The notes below the pieces were generated by a model that was not told the origin of the DNA, ran no database searches, and saw nothing but the letters and a program-made list of their open reading frames with translations. Positions 20,336-31,110 of a DNA stretch of 40,558 bases are shown here, in pieces (positions within the stretch are counted from its first letter, which is position 1; every line of letters starts with the position of its first letter). The stretch covers positions 1 to 40,558 of the forward strand of contig JAYMSP010000830.1 of NCBI GenBank assembly GCA_036897095.1. The letters are read 5' to 3'. The position numbers and the translations under genes are program-made. Origin of the DNA: Plantago elongata. Taxonomy: Eukaryota; Streptophyta; Magnoliopsida; Lamiales; Plantaginaceae.

Positions 20336-20409
20336 TGGCTTCGTCCGGGTTCGAACCGGAGACCTTCAGTGTGTTAGACTGACGTGATAACCAACTACAC
20401 CACGAAACC
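20336..20409 (-). tRNA. tRNA-Val (anticodon AAC)
   Basis: The minus strand folds into a full cloverleaf. The acceptor is GGTTTCG/CGAAGCC with one G-T pair and discriminator A at 20336. The D arm is GTG/CAC with loop TAGTTGGTTAT. The anticodon arm is TCAGT/ACTGA with loop CTAACAC, anticodon AAC at 20373-20375. The variable loop is AGGTC. The T arm is TCCGG/CCGGA with loop TTCGAAC. The internal A and B boxes are intact. T runs follow downstream and CAA words lie upstream, as at plant tRNA genes. There is no intron and no encoded CCA, as expected for a nuclear gene. Confidence 0.95.
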
Positions 20410-22429
20410 TTTGTTGTTAATCTTGAGTAACATAAAATACTTATCCTACCCCTTTCTTTACAGGTGAATGAATGCAAAAGTTGAGCACTTGAATCTCTGT
20501 GGTAAGCATTCAACCATTTCAATACTCCTGGAGCATTTTTAGTGGGGTTTCTTCAACTTCAGGTAATTGACTAGTGAATGCCATTATATCGATTCAACTC
20601 TTACATATCTTAATAGTTTCGCAGTGTTAGTAATGAATGTATGCGATGGTGTACGATTACACAAATAATATATTATATGAGGTAGAAGATATAACATTGT
20701 CGAATATATAAGAAGTCTTGAACAATATACCAGCCATTCATTACCCTTCCTGGGTGTACTTGTCCTCTTAAGTATTTACACAAACTGCCATATTCTGAAT
20801 TTGGGTAGTTGCCGTTTCTATAAGTGAGTGTTCCTAAAGATGCAAAAAATTAACACAATTGATAATATCTACTTGGTCTGAACTCTTAATTAACTACCTA
20901 CCTAAGTATCTATGGCTTGACATATCAACCACTTACCAATTAATAACTTCAATTCTTGCCTTAATTTAGCCTACCCAATATTCCTGGAACATAACAGTAA
21001 TCATTAATCATCAATCAATCATGGAATAAAAAACGAATACCAATCATGATTTAAGCAGTACGTTCTAGTTTTAAGCTACTTTGTCTTGTGTTTTCGTGAA
21101 GTTAAGTGTGTTATCGACAAGAACTTATGAATCACATTATTAGGTCGTTTTGCCAAATAATCATGGACTCTAACTTGTTTGGTACATGTATAAAAACTGC
21201 AGTTGCAGCCATGAAACCTTGAGATGGCACTACACAGTTTAACATGATTCGGTGACTTGCCACTTGCAATCAGGTATGATTTACGCGTATTTGTTGACTT
21301 GTGATAAAACCATAGGTTAGAAAACTTATCTAGAAATGTTCATGTTTGATTATTGTTTGTACGGAATGAGGACAAGAGAGTAAATTAATAAGGTCCGTGA
21401 AATTAGTTTGTCAGCTATGCTCAGCTGGTTTTGCCCACAAAAAAATCTTGGCATCACGGATTGAGAATTGGACGGTCCCTATAGGCATGTGAAACTAACT
21501 ACCCAACCTTGCCCTTCCACATACTTTTTGAGCTGGCCAAACAACATTTTATGTGTTGTCTTAGACATGGATAATCAGACTGTCGTGCCTCGCAAGCACC
21601 CACCTCTTCACTAGCTATCGACAGTGACGGAGATGGAATTTGAGAGTTGACATGACTCCCGAACACCCACCTCTCAGCTCTCGTCAGAGGCGGATCTAAA
21701 ATCGTAGTTTAAGACAATGTGTTTATTCAAATGCACATAATGTCTTCTATTCTAGGTTAAGGGTCCAGGGGTGACTCCCATGTCAACTTTGGGTCCGTAT
21801 CTGAATGTCCATGTCCGAATGTGGATATTTTCTCATGTTGGATATAAGGTCAATTTGTGAATGGACAATGCAGCATGACATATTTCTTGGTAACGTGTTT
21901 CATCTCAGACTCCTCCAATTATTAAGTTGGGAGGTCGGGTCACCACTAAAGAAAATCGAAGCTAATATAAATCCCACATTATGCATAAGAAATGAAATTG
22001 AAATTGTTCTCCGAAGAAATATGCAATTACATAGAATTGGTCAATACGTAATGGCTCACAAGTGTGTAAGAGCGAGACACTGAGACATAATAAGTCTTAG
22101 TGGATCATTTCTAGTCACCAGGAGTATATAAGTATTTTTGGGTTATCTGGATAGTCTGAATTTAAAACTTAATGTGATGAACTTTATATAAACAAGTCTT
22201 TGAGCAATCAAATGTGTACATGGATCATCATCTATTGGCATTCTGAATATGATTTATCAATCAGTTGTTCTTTACTCAATATCAGGAACATATGGAAACA
22301 TATGAATACACTCTCAGCAACAACACTAGACAGAACAATGTTGGAGAGGAAAAGAAGTAATATCAAGAACCTAGACATTATTTTTTTCTTTGTAGAAAGA
22401 TTAACAGAAATTACAGAAAAGGATGTTCT
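20410..22429. other. Intergenic, about 2 kb
   Basis: No intact gene was seen. The words CAGAGGCGGATCTAAAAT (about 21686) and GGTCCAGGGGTGACTCCC resemble common dicot transposon remnants, but no element boundaries could be drawn. Short frames at 21805-22083 and 22200-22487 show no family signal. Confidence 0.4.
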
Positions 22430-24421
22430 TCAAATCAGGAACCCTTTAATCCCTGATTCAGAACATTTACACCTGAGAATCACATAAGAAACAAACCTGT
22501 AAAACAAAATGAAGCAAATCATGATGCCATAGTTCCTCCATCTACTCTGTTCACCTCCATACCCTTCTTCTTTAAGCAAATCTTCACCTGTCACTACACA
22601 CGCCCCCAACATGTAGTCCAAGCACTTGTTCGGGTGAGTGAATTCGTTTATCAGGAACCCGTCGAACGGATACTTGAACAAGGAGATATAATGCATGAAA
22701 ATCCAATAACTCGGCATCCCATGCTTCGATATGAAATAGCCTGAAAACAAGAAGAACGAGCCCATAACCGCGGAAATCAACGAGTTTCCGACAATGAAAT
22801 TCGGAACCAGTGCACTGAAACACACCACGACAGAATTTGCGGTGTACAGAATCAACCAAATCAGAAGCAAGAAGTGTGCAAACGCCATGAATTCGTGGTT
22901 CAACCCAACCAACCAGTACACCGGTACGGAGAACAACATTGCCAAGATGAGCAAAAACGGCAAGTATACGAGTCCGTTTGCGATGGAGTAGGATGAGACG
23001 CGGTAGCTCCCACTAGAGGTCTCCTTCATTAGTATCTCCTTTTCTTGCAAGAAAATTGGGAGAGCTTCCGTTGTGCTCGAGAGCAAAAAAGTGAGGATGA
23101 ACGCGAATAGACCGACTCGTTCCCTTGCACCAAACAAATCATCTTTCAGGTCGTAGAAGATCGAGCCTAGAATAATCCCTGATGCCAGCATTGCAATCGA
23201 TCTACACACGAAAAGCTCCTTTGTTCGGTAGATATTCTTCCAGAACCTCTGCATCAGGATAATCGATTCCACAATTCTTGAATTCGCAAAGCCAGGACAA
23301 AAATTCATCCCGTCTTCAATCAATTCCACATCCATCACTTTAGATTGCTGAAAAAGCATTTGCAAGGTACACCGGTCAGTTCGGTTCACTCCACCTTCTA
23401 TCAGTTGCTTATTTGCAGGCCGTTCTTGTTGCTGAGTCGGCTGGTGATGCTCTTTCATAGTTTCAATCGATTCGATTGCGAATTCCAGAACATTTACATG
23501 GAGAGGAACTTGCAGGCCCATCAGGCTGAGGTTAACAGACAGCAAATCGACCGAACCATGATGCAAAACTGAACCGTTCGCCAACAGCAGGACAGAATTG
23601 AACAATTTGACAATCCTGAAACATGGCTGATGAATACTTAAAATCACCGTTCTGCCCTTGGTTTCTGCCATGGTTTTGAGCATGTCAATGATCTGAAGAG
23701 CTGAAGTGCTGTCAAGCCCCGATGTTGGCTCATCAAGAATCAAAATCCCAGGCTCATGGATCACTTCCACCCCTATCGACACACGGCGCCTTTCACCTCC
23801 TGAAATCCCCCGATGTCGCTCACCGTCACCAACACACGCGCCTGATATATGGTCCAGACCTAGTTCCTGCATCAGGGACTTGACCCTTATCGAAAGTTCC
23901 GGTTCACGGAGGCCTAACCGGAGTTTGGCACTGAAACGCAGCGTTTCTTCTACTGTCAGTAGTGGAAAAAGTGCATCTTTCTGTGTGACATAGCCTGATA
24001 GCTTCTTGAACTGGGACTTTTGGATTTGTTTCTGATCGACGTAAATGAAGGCGGATTCTGGAGTGACTTTCCCGGCCAGGATTTCGAGCAACGAGGATTT
24101 GCCCGCACCGCTTGGACCAAGAATGGCAAGAATTTCCCATGGCTTGGCTCTCAAGTCCACATTCTTGAGAACTTGCCTGGATTGAGGCTGGTGGATGTTT
24201 TTCGGGTTTTTCTCTGTGGTGGTGGTGGTGGTGAGGGGTTGTTTTTTGTGTGTTTGGATTGTGTAATTGATGCCTATTGCTTCAATCTCACAACCTTGTT
24301 TCATCATGGAGATAGGTAATAATATATCTGTCCTTACTTTTGTGCTTGATCTCCTAGCCTTGATTCTCTTTGCAAAAGCTTCACTTGTATTGTTGCAAAT
24401 TCTCTTTGTTTTTAATGGCAA
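22430..24421 (-). CDS. ABC transporter G family half-transporter (ABCG10-like)
   Basis: This intact intronless frame of 663 residues has the reverse domain order (nucleotide-binding then membrane) of the ABCG/WBC group. Walker A GPSGAGKSS is at 102-110, signature ISGGERRRVSIG at about 206-217, Walker B ILILDEPTSGLDS at about 226-238, and the H-loop SIHQP with His264. About six membrane segments follow from roughly residue 400, ending with a GYGGEQSRWRNYG loop and a last helix. Half-transporters dimerise to export lipids, hormones or specialised metabolites at the plasma membrane. The absence of introns and the segment GLQVPLHVNVLEFAIESI fit the ABCG4/5/8/10 clade, best ABCG10. Medicago ABCG10 moves phenylpropanoid precursors; the substrate here is unknown. 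The Thr run at 64-69 is a species-variable linker. Confidence 0.88.
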   Translation of the reverse strand: MPLKTKRICNNTSEAFAKRIKARRSSTKVRTDILLPISMMKQGCEIEAIGINYTIQTHKKQPLTTTTTTEKNPKNIHQPQSRQVLKNVDLRAKPWEILAILGPSGAGKSSLLEILAGKVTPESAFIYVDQKQIQKSQFKKLSGYVTQKDALFPLLTVEETLRFSAKLRLGLREPELSIRVKSLMQELGLDHISGACVGDGERHRGISGGERRRVSIGVEVIHEPGILILDEPTSGLDSTSALQIIDMLKTMAETKGRTVILSIHQPCFRIVKLFNSVLLLANGSVLHHGSVDLLSVNLSLMGLQVPLHVNVLEFAIESIETMKEHHQPTQQQERPANKQLIEGGVNRTDRCTLQMLFQQSKVMDVELIEDGMNFCPGFANSRIVESIILMQRFWKNIYRTKELFVCRSIAMLASGIILGSIFYDLKDDLFGARERVGLFAFILTFLLSSTTEALPIFLQEKEILMKETSSGSYRVSSYSIANGLVYLPFLLILAMLFSVPVYWLVGLNHEFMAFAHFLLLIWLILYTANSVVVCFSALVPNFIVGNSLISAVMGSFFLFSGYFISKHGMPSYWIFMHYISLFKYPFDGFLINEFTHPNKCLDYMLGACVVTGEDLLKEEGYGGEQSRWRNYGIMICFILFYRFVSYVILRCKCSESGIKGFLI

Positions 24422-26030
24422 TGTGTACTATTTAATTTGATCACAAGTGTTTGCTAGCTATATCAGTTTCCAGAACTTTGGTTGGAGTTGGAAAAAGAAA
24501 ATGTCATAGTTTAACTTATAGTAGTAAATTTTGCCTTGAGAGTTCACGTGCAGTTCTTAAGCTTGCATAGTTTCATATATACCCATATGTCATTGATATT
24601 TGCACACTTCACATGGCTTGTACATCCCATTTTTAAGCACATCCTTTTTCTTTTATTTCTATCTTTTTACTAATATATTTCGTTCCAAAATTATAACCAC
24701 TTAATCACGATCAGGGTAAAGATAAATCATAATGTTGATCGAGTAAATTATCGATCTCCATAACTACATTTTATAAGTACTACGTGCAACTAATTCGTGA
24801 ATAATTCGATCTCCTAGGATTCAGGACCCATGCACCAATGAATTGTTTCCATTTCTGAAACGATCTGATGCAATCAAGCATTGTTACAACTTGCGAGTCA
24901 AAAGCATCTTTTTGCTTTCCCAATATTTTTATCTGATGAATTTCTGCAATGGAATTTCATGGATAGGTGAACCAGCACAATCCAGTTGTTTACAGACAGT
25001 CTACTGATCTCTAGTATACCAGGTTTTCTTGACGAGATGGATTTTATATATGCCAATTTGTATCTAGTGTTGGCACTATTTGTATGAACAGATGCACATC
25101 TGACAAAAGAGGACTTGTTTTAACACATCTAATTTGGGATTTTGGGGTAAATGCTACTCCCATTCTGGCTAAATCCCAATTAAGTCTAAAAAACAAATGT
25201 ATTGCCCTGATTCTGGCGAGGCTTCTTGTCACCAGACGCACGCTGACTAACATCGAGAGCGAAAATTCGGTGATACAGGTGGTTCGTCCCATAGAGGGAA
25301 TGCGCGTCATGACTCAGATTGATATGGGCATAGGCATGTTGGTTATCTTCGCGCCTAATATCTCTCGGATTGTTAATCATAATTATCTTGTTCGAATTGT
25401 ACTGCGTAGGTTTGAGATCTAATAAGCTATGCTTCTTATGACATGCCATACAACATGGTTCATATCATACCTAACATGATCCAAGTTGAATTGGACCAAT
25501 TGTACATGTTCAACCATACAAAAAAACTAGAGGCTCATATCATATGATTAAGCAAGTTGTAATAATGTAGGAGATCTTTTATGTGGACGAGAGTAAACGG
25601 AGAAGATTTTTACTGTACTTGTGTGCTTAGTTTATGTACGGATAATTGCCTTGACATCGAAACTATTTCATGAAAATAGAGCATAAAAATTCTAGGCCAC
25701 AAAAACACTCTGTTAGTCTCTTGTTTGGAAACTATAATTGTCCTCATGTGATACTAGTTATCACCCGTGAACTTCCTATCTAAACAAACAATTCGATAAT
25801 CATATAGAGGACCCCCATTTTTCCAATATATTATATTATGACTAGTGTGTTTGAAAGGACTATAGAAATATTTCGAAATCAACTTGTCAAACATCTTTCA
25901 TTCGAAGTGTTGTATCCGAATAATTGCATCCGGTGGGTATTACGATTGTTCTAATCCTCAATAATTTAACTGGTGTTTAATTGTGGGATTCACTATTTAT
26001 GGTGAGACTTCGAGAGTGGATACTAGTTAT
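24422..26030. other. Upstream region of the ABCG gene and spacer
   Basis: No gene is supported. Overlapping frames at 25044-25449 on both strands show no recognisable domain. The first few hundred bases are expected to hold the ABCG promoter. Confidence 0.4.
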
Positions 26031-26184
26031 GGTAGGGGTGAAAAAAAAAAGCTATCTTCGAGCCGTTTAAGTTTCGCATTGAAAAATTCATTTAGATGGA
26101 ACTCAAACTTGAAATATAGTTATTAAAATTATAACTGGATAAAATTTCGAGTCGAGTTTAAATATTGTGAAGCTTAACTTATAA

Positions 26185-26270
26185 CAACGAAGCGCAACTC
26201 AGTTGGTAATACGCTTCACCTCTAATTAATTAATTTGGGGTTCGAAATAACTTTATCATTTGAAACTCAT
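26185..26270 (+). mobile_element. SINE copy, same family as 9719
   Basis: It begins CAACGAAGCGCA like the copy at 9719, then CTCAGTTGGTAATACGC (A box) and GGGGTTCGAAATAA (B box) about 30 bp later. The 3' end and target duplications are not clear, so the end coordinate is approximate. Confidence 0.6.
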
Positions 26271-26399
26271 AAATCGAATTAAATACTAGTTTTAGAGTTT
26301 TCATTTAATATAATCTCATGAGTTGAGGTTGAATCAGAAATACTTCTAAGAGTTGAATATGCATGGGATTCAAATTATATGGTCGAGTTCGGACAATAA

Positions 26400-26482
26400 A
26401 TTATAGCTCAGTTGGTAAAACGTTTCTCCTGCAACCAATAAGTAGGGTTTCGAGTCACATTTACAGTTTTAAAAGAAAAAAA
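26400..26482 (+). mobile_element. tRNA-like SINE remnant
   Basis: TATAGCTCAGTTGGTAAAAC (A box) is followed after about 30 bp by GGGTTTCGAGTCACA (B box) and then an A-rich tail. It is 3' of, and separate from, the copy at 26185. The 5' CAACGAAGCG word is missing. Confidence 0.55.
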
Positions 26483-26500
26483 TGGTAATATTAAATGTAG

Positions 26501-26570
26501 GACAAATTTTACAAAACGCAGGAAACTTTTAAAAATTTACCCAAAGAGTCCAAAGTTTAATAATTTATAA
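26501..26570 (+). repeat. Left terminal inverted repeat of the MULE
   Basis: The sequence around ACAAATTTTACAAAACGCAG aligns with the reverse complement of 31040-31110 (ACACATTTTACTAAACACAT) at roughly three identities in four over about 68 bp. The alignment was made by eye, with one small gap region. Confidence 0.7.
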
Positions 26571-26668
26571 AAAGAGTCCAACTATTTTCAAAGTTCACTA
26601 AAACTACTTAATTCTACAGAGTTACAATTTCAAACTTCAAAAAAGATAAGCTAAACACATATTCAAAT

Positions 26669-28125
26669 ATGTACGGAGAGTATGAACGCTATGATGATTA
26701 TTGGGTAAGTTATTTTTCAATAACTTTTATATTTTACTTCTTTTATATAAATTTATCGGATTCCAGTAAACCTAAACGTGGCCTGCCAAACGGCAGGCGA
26801 CAATAAGGTTGTGGCCTACCAATCGGCAGGCCACAATATGATTACGTTTTTTTTTAATTATATAATTTGTGAGAAATAATAATTATCTTTTATGAATTGA
26901 TTTTTCAGGAAGATTATTTTTATATGCACCAGGATCACGATCTCGGTCTTGATCTTTTAGATGGTGACCCGAATGATGATAGTAGTGATGTTTCGAAGAA
27001 TGAGGGCTCCCCTAACGTTGTTGATGACCAGGTAGATGACATGTTTGGTAGTGAGATCGGCTCGGATGATAGTTTGGATGGACATGAGTATGAAGACCTT
27101 AATCACTTGTTCCAAAATTTAGGTTCATTTTCTAATCGGGAAGGAGCACAATAAGCAGTCGCACAGATTGGTAGGGATAAAAAAATATTTTTTCATGGTT
27201 GCAAGCTCTAAGAAGAGTCGAGTTTATCTGAGTTGTGAACGTGGTGGAAAATATAGAGAGACATCGTGCAAGAATGATGATGGTGTACTTCGTAGGCGAA
27301 GTGGGAAGAAGAAAAATAATTGTCAATTTCAAATAAAGTTGAAAAAGAAAGCAGAAGTACAATGGATATTAAAGATGAGTGTCAATAGGGGCAGACACAA
27401 TCATCATATTGGAGATTACCTTAACCGGCATACATCAATCGCAGCGTTAAGTCAACTCGAGTTTGAATATTTTCGTTAAGGCCGCAAAGTATCTTGCGGA
27501 GGTTGAAGTTAAAATTCGAAGGTAATGTTAGCAATATAAGGCACATTTACAATGCCAAACAGAAGATGAAAAGAGAAGATATTCGAGGTTTAAGTTCGAT
27601 TCAATATTTTGTTGTTGAATGATTCTAAATACTACCATTGGCTGAAGAAGGAGAGTGGAACTAATAAGTTGTTGGAGTTTTCTTTACACATCCTAAGAGT
27701 GTGGAATTGGTTAAATTGTTCCCTGACGTACTTGTCATCGATACCACGTATCAAACAAATCAATATGGTTTACCTTTATTAGAGGTGATGGGTTTTTGCC
27801 AACTTCCAAAAAATTTCATGTTGGATTTGCTTACATGGCGAATGGGAAAACTAAGAGTTACATATGGGTTATGGAGCACTTGAAGAAATTTTTTGGTCGC
27901 ACTAGGTTGCTCAGTGTATTTGTCACAGATCGAGACTTGACCCTCATAAGTTCTATTGAGTTTCATTTTGAGAAGTCTGTCCATTTACTTTGTTGACGAC
28001 GTGCTAAAGAATCATGCAAGAATTGTTCGCAATAAGAAGCATGAGAAAGCAGTAATTGTTAGATGGAGAAGAATTGTCAAAGCACAAAGTAAGCAACATT
28101 TTGATATTCGTGTGCATGGTTTTTG
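26669..28125 (+). pseudogene. MULE transposase pseudogene
   Basis: Exon 1 is 26669-26704 (ATG, MYGEYERYDDYW) with donor GTAAGT. The intron ends TTTTTCAG at 26908. The next exon continues in frame with EDYFYMHQDHDLG and an Asp/Glu-rich region to a stop at 27152. A zinc-finger-like/FAR1-type DNA-binding block follows (SRVYLSCERGGKYRE at about 27216-27260, then CQFQIKLKKK and NRGRHNHH). After frameshifts comes the MULE catalytic-domain core: ELVKLFPDVLVIDTTYQTN, YGLPLLEVMGF, FAYMANGKTKSYIWVMEHLK and VFVTDRDLTLI. The DDE aspartates in DTTY and TDRD are still visible. Several stops and frame changes, plus loss of the C-terminal half after the HLLC position, mark it as dead. Confidence 0.75.
26778..26843. 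repeat. Tandem 33-bp palindromic repeat in the transposase intron
   Basis: Two adjacent 33-bp units start at 26778 and 26811. Each is a near-perfect palindrome: GTGGCCTGCC-AAAC-GGCAGGCGAC and GTGGCCTACC-AATC-GGCAGGCCAC. Each has 10-bp arms with one mismatch and a 4-nt loop, followed by AATAAGG or AATATGA. The units are far more GC-rich than the surroundings. A related but degraded word (GAGGCCAATTGGCAGGCGGCC) occurs at 30793-30813 near the other end. Confidence 0.8.
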
Positions 28126-28169
28126 CATGCTTGGCGGTACTATCCCGAATTTGAAATTCCATGCACACT

Positions 28170-28224
28170 GCGGTTCTGGTTCTGGAACCGAAATCGCACG
28201 GTTCGGTTCCAGAACCAGAACCGC
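28170..28224. repeat. Perfect 23-bp inverted repeat (hairpin)
   Basis: GCGGTTCTGGTTCTGGAACC plus GAA (28170-28192) is followed by a 9-nt spacer and its exact reverse complement (28202-28224). Outside it, GAAATT (28153-28158) and AATTTC (28225-28230) can pair further. It immediately follows the point where transposase similarity ends. GGTTC/GAACC tracts are common near ends of plant hAT elements, so this may be a relic of an insertion that cut the transposase. Confidence 0.85.
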
Positions 28225-28388
28225 AATTTCAATTTTCGATTTTCGTTTGGTCAGGTCTAGACATAAGGAGCCCCCTATTAGCCATTGGTTGGACCATTAT
28301 AAGCCAAGACTTGATATGTTTGACAAATCTCATTGATGACATTATTTTACACTCATGAACTTATTTTGTTTCTGGAATTATTTTTTTT

Positions 28389-28830
28389 ACAATTTTGAGC
28401 AGTTGTAGTAAAATTTGAATAGATTCTTCGTCCGATATGCAAATCAAGAAATTCCAAATTACTAGAAAACTAGATTCGTATATCTTCGAAACGGTGTAGG
28501 CCATGATGCCTAGTTATTCCTGAGAGAAAACAGAAATCTAGTTTAAGTTGGGTGTAATTTGTGTGTTTTTACAATTTTGAGCAGTTTTAGTAAAATTTGC
28601 ATAGTTTCTTCGTCCGATATGCAAATCATGAAATTCCAAATTCCTAGAAATTAGACTCGTATATCTTCGAAACGGTTTAGGCCCATGATGCCTAGTTATT
28701 CCTGAGAGAAAACATAAATTCGTTTTAAGTTGGGTTTAATCTGTGTGCTTTTACAGTTTTAGTAAAATTTGCATATATAGATTCTTCGTCCAATATGCAA
28801 ATCATAAAATTCTAAATTCGTAGGATGTCA
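28389..28830. repeat. 182-bp tandem repeat, about 2.4 copies
   Basis: Copies begin at 28389, 28571 and 28753 (ACAATTTTGAGCAGTT..., the third with a short internal deletion). They share TTCTTCGTCC.ATATGCAAATC, CGTATATCTTCGAAACGG and ATGCCTAGTTATTCCTGAGA. The third copy breaks off after about 78 bp. The spacing is exactly 182 bp both times, despite about 10% divergence. Confidence 0.85.
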
Positions 28831-29269
28831 CTTTTTAAACATTTATAAACTTATATGTGCATAAACATTTATAATTTTCATTTATTAATTTACAATTATT
28901 TTGATCAAATTACACCCTCTAGGATGTCATTTTTTTTTTTTTTAGTATTTTTTGTGCAAATTCAATGTCACCAAAACTAAGTAAACAAACCATAAATTCA
29001 GATATAATCACCCTACAAGTCTTCCAAGCACTTACCAAATTTAAAATATGAATGACATCATCGTACAAGTTATTCCGAGCATTTAAGAAAGAAAAAAAAA
29101 CACGAATGTCAGCACCCCACAAGTGTTCAAAACACTTAAACCAAAATAAAAAAACACAAATATCATCCTGCAAGTCTTCAAACCAGCACAAACACTACTT
29201 AGAGAATTTGACACCCATCAACAAGCGTGATACATCTTGAAGGGCTTGCATTGCCTCTGCAGGATCAGG

Positions 29270-30648
29270 GTGGGCATTAAGTGTTGACAATAACAAACAT
29301 ATTTATTGAACATTGACAAGTGATAAAAGGAAAAAAAAACCTGAACCAAAGTAAGACAACCAGATATCTCTTTGCAACTAGCTCTGGAGGCTTATCCAAG
29401 ATTCCTTGACATATTAGCCAAGGCCGCTGCACCCCAAGCATATTCAGACACCTTATTTGGATCATGCAAGAATTCCGCATAGCTAGCATTAACATATGAG
29501 TTGCTCTTCTCACATAACAATGAGACCCCGAGAAGCCATAACAAGTAACCTGTATATACTGCACCATCCCTAACGACTCTAATGCACTTAGTTTGCACAA
29601 AATCCCACCCTTTGAACCAATAACATTGCTTAGGCTATAACACCATCCTCAAGGTTTATATCAAACAGAAGGGCCAAATCCCCAGGGTAACTACTCTTAG
29701 TAGTGATAACCGGCTTACCCGCTACCAGAATTCTTAGTAAATACCAAATATCGTGTAGAGTGATAGTCATCTCACCAAACGGAAGGTGAAATGTGTTGGT
29801 CTCAGGGTGCCATCTTTCGACAAAAGTCGATATCAAAGGAACGTCTAGAGTCTCAAACACGCATTCCTTCAGATGGTATAACATGCTATCGCTCAACCAG
29901 CGCAAGCCCTCTTCCCTCGTGGTTAGGACTTCAAACTTTGATACTCTAGTGCTTCTAGATTAATAGTTCAAACAACCTCTAACATGTTAAAAAAGACAAT
30001 GTTAGATACTTCTTTTTCACAACCCGTTGTAAAATAGTTGACTAAATCAAACAATACTTACCTCATCTCTTGTCTTCCATAACTGATACGCAATATGGTC
30101 CTGGAATGAAGTCAATAATTCCCTTATCTTCGGCCCCCCATCATCATCCACCATATTCATCTGCTTATTACCATAAGAACTACACTCATCGGAATCCTGC
30201 AAGTATCGCCTAGTCAGGCGTACACTATTATCACGTGAAGCTGACATGGTAGTATCATCATGGCTATCACCATCACCATCATCATCATCATCATTTTCAT
30301 CATCAACACTCACATGAACACGTTCACGCATATTCGATCTGATAGGGCCTTTTCCTGCCCCATGCCTAGGTACGTTCACATTTAACTGCACATGTTTGTC
30401 CTGCTCATCTGATGCTATATCATTATCAGGACTCAATCCTCCACCAAGTTGTTCACCTGGATTTGGCATAAATGCACTATCAGATATGTCGGGACTGCTC
30501 CTTCTAGCATGATCATTCTGTAACACATTTGGACCTAACCTAGCCTAGTAGTTGCATTTTGCTCTCTTAATAGTTGTTTTCTCCTACAACTTGAACTTGT
30601 AACGTCCCTACCATCCAAACGGGAGGCTTTATTTCCCTGTTTTGTCAT
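29270..30648 (-). pseudogene. Plant mobile domain (PMD) protein pseudogene
   Basis: The minus-strand gene starts near 30648 (MTKQGNKASR). After one frame change it continues as an acidic linker (open frame 30526-30047) containing DDENDDDDDGDGDSHDD. A donor-like GAG|GTAAGT lies at about 30060. The PMD follows: REEGLRWLSDSMLYHLKE, ERWHPETNTFHLPFGEMT and ITLHDIWYLLRILVAGKP. Farther on, in another frame, are YTGYLLWLLGVSLLC and EYAWGAAALANMSRNLG, then LVAKRYLVVLLWF. This is the order of the domain known from MAIN/MAIL proteins and from plant transposons. The middle of the domain is missing and several stops are present, so it is non-functional. PMD assignment is strong from the WhPETnTFHLPFGEMTITL block. 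Confidence 0.75.
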
Positions 30649-31039
30649 CTACAAAATAGATTACAAATTATCAACATACAAAAAATAATTTCAAAATAAA
30701 TAATTCATTAACCTAGAAATTAATCACAATTAACAGTATAATTTAAATCGTAAATAATTCAAAATTAAATAAATAAGCAGAGGAGTAACTGTGAGGCCAA
30801 TTGGCAGGCGGCCAGCAACTGTGTTTCGCAAGCGGCAGTAGCCCACCTGCCATTACTACACCCAATCAAAATTAATTTTTCCTTTTCAAATAAAAATACA
30901 TGTGAATTTGTAAAAGAAGAGGCAGAAATTAACCTTCTGAAATTGTTCTATCTTTACTGGAGATGGAGGTTAGAAGTGTTGGATAATTTAGTTTGTATTG
31001 ATAGGGTTTTGTAATTTGTAAGTCTTTAGGTCATAATTG

Positions 31040-31110
31040 TGAATTTATGAAATTTTTGACTATTTCTGTAAATATTTTTTAAAATGTCATGTGTTTAGTA
31101 AAATGTGTTA
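31040..31110 (-). repeat. Right terminal inverted repeat of the MULE
   Basis: Its reverse complement begins ACACATTTTACTAAACACAT and aligns with the left copy at 26501-26570. The right copy has a few extra bases in the A-rich middle. Confidence 0.7.

Larger units (their letters stand above)
26501..31110. mobile_element. Degenerate Mutator-like element (MULE) with transposase and PMD genes
   Basis: The element is bounded by long, diverged terminal inverted repeats (26501-26570 and 31040-31110). It contains a broken MULE transposase gene on + (26669-28125) and a broken plant-mobile-domain gene on - (29270-30648), pointing toward each other. Between them lie a perfect hairpin and a 182-bp tandem repeat. 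The convergent two-gene plan recalls maize MuDR (mudrA and mudrB), but here the second gene carries a PMD. Both genes have stops and frameshifts, so the copy cannot move by itself. No target-site duplication was identified with confidence. Confidence 0.7.

Noticed and set aside
21686..21800. Dicot repeat-like words (AGGCGGATCTAAAAT, CCAGGGGTGACTCCC)
   Set aside because: They are suggestive of an old transposon, but no ends, coding sequence or duplications were visible.
22584..24319. Several frames opposite or within the ABCG gene
   Set aside because: All are alternative-phase shadows of a strongly conserved ABC transporter reading frame.
25044..25449. Overlapping frames on both strands, up to 112 codons
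   Set aside because: Neither translation shows a recognisable domain or plant-protein composition; a database search would be needed to revive it.
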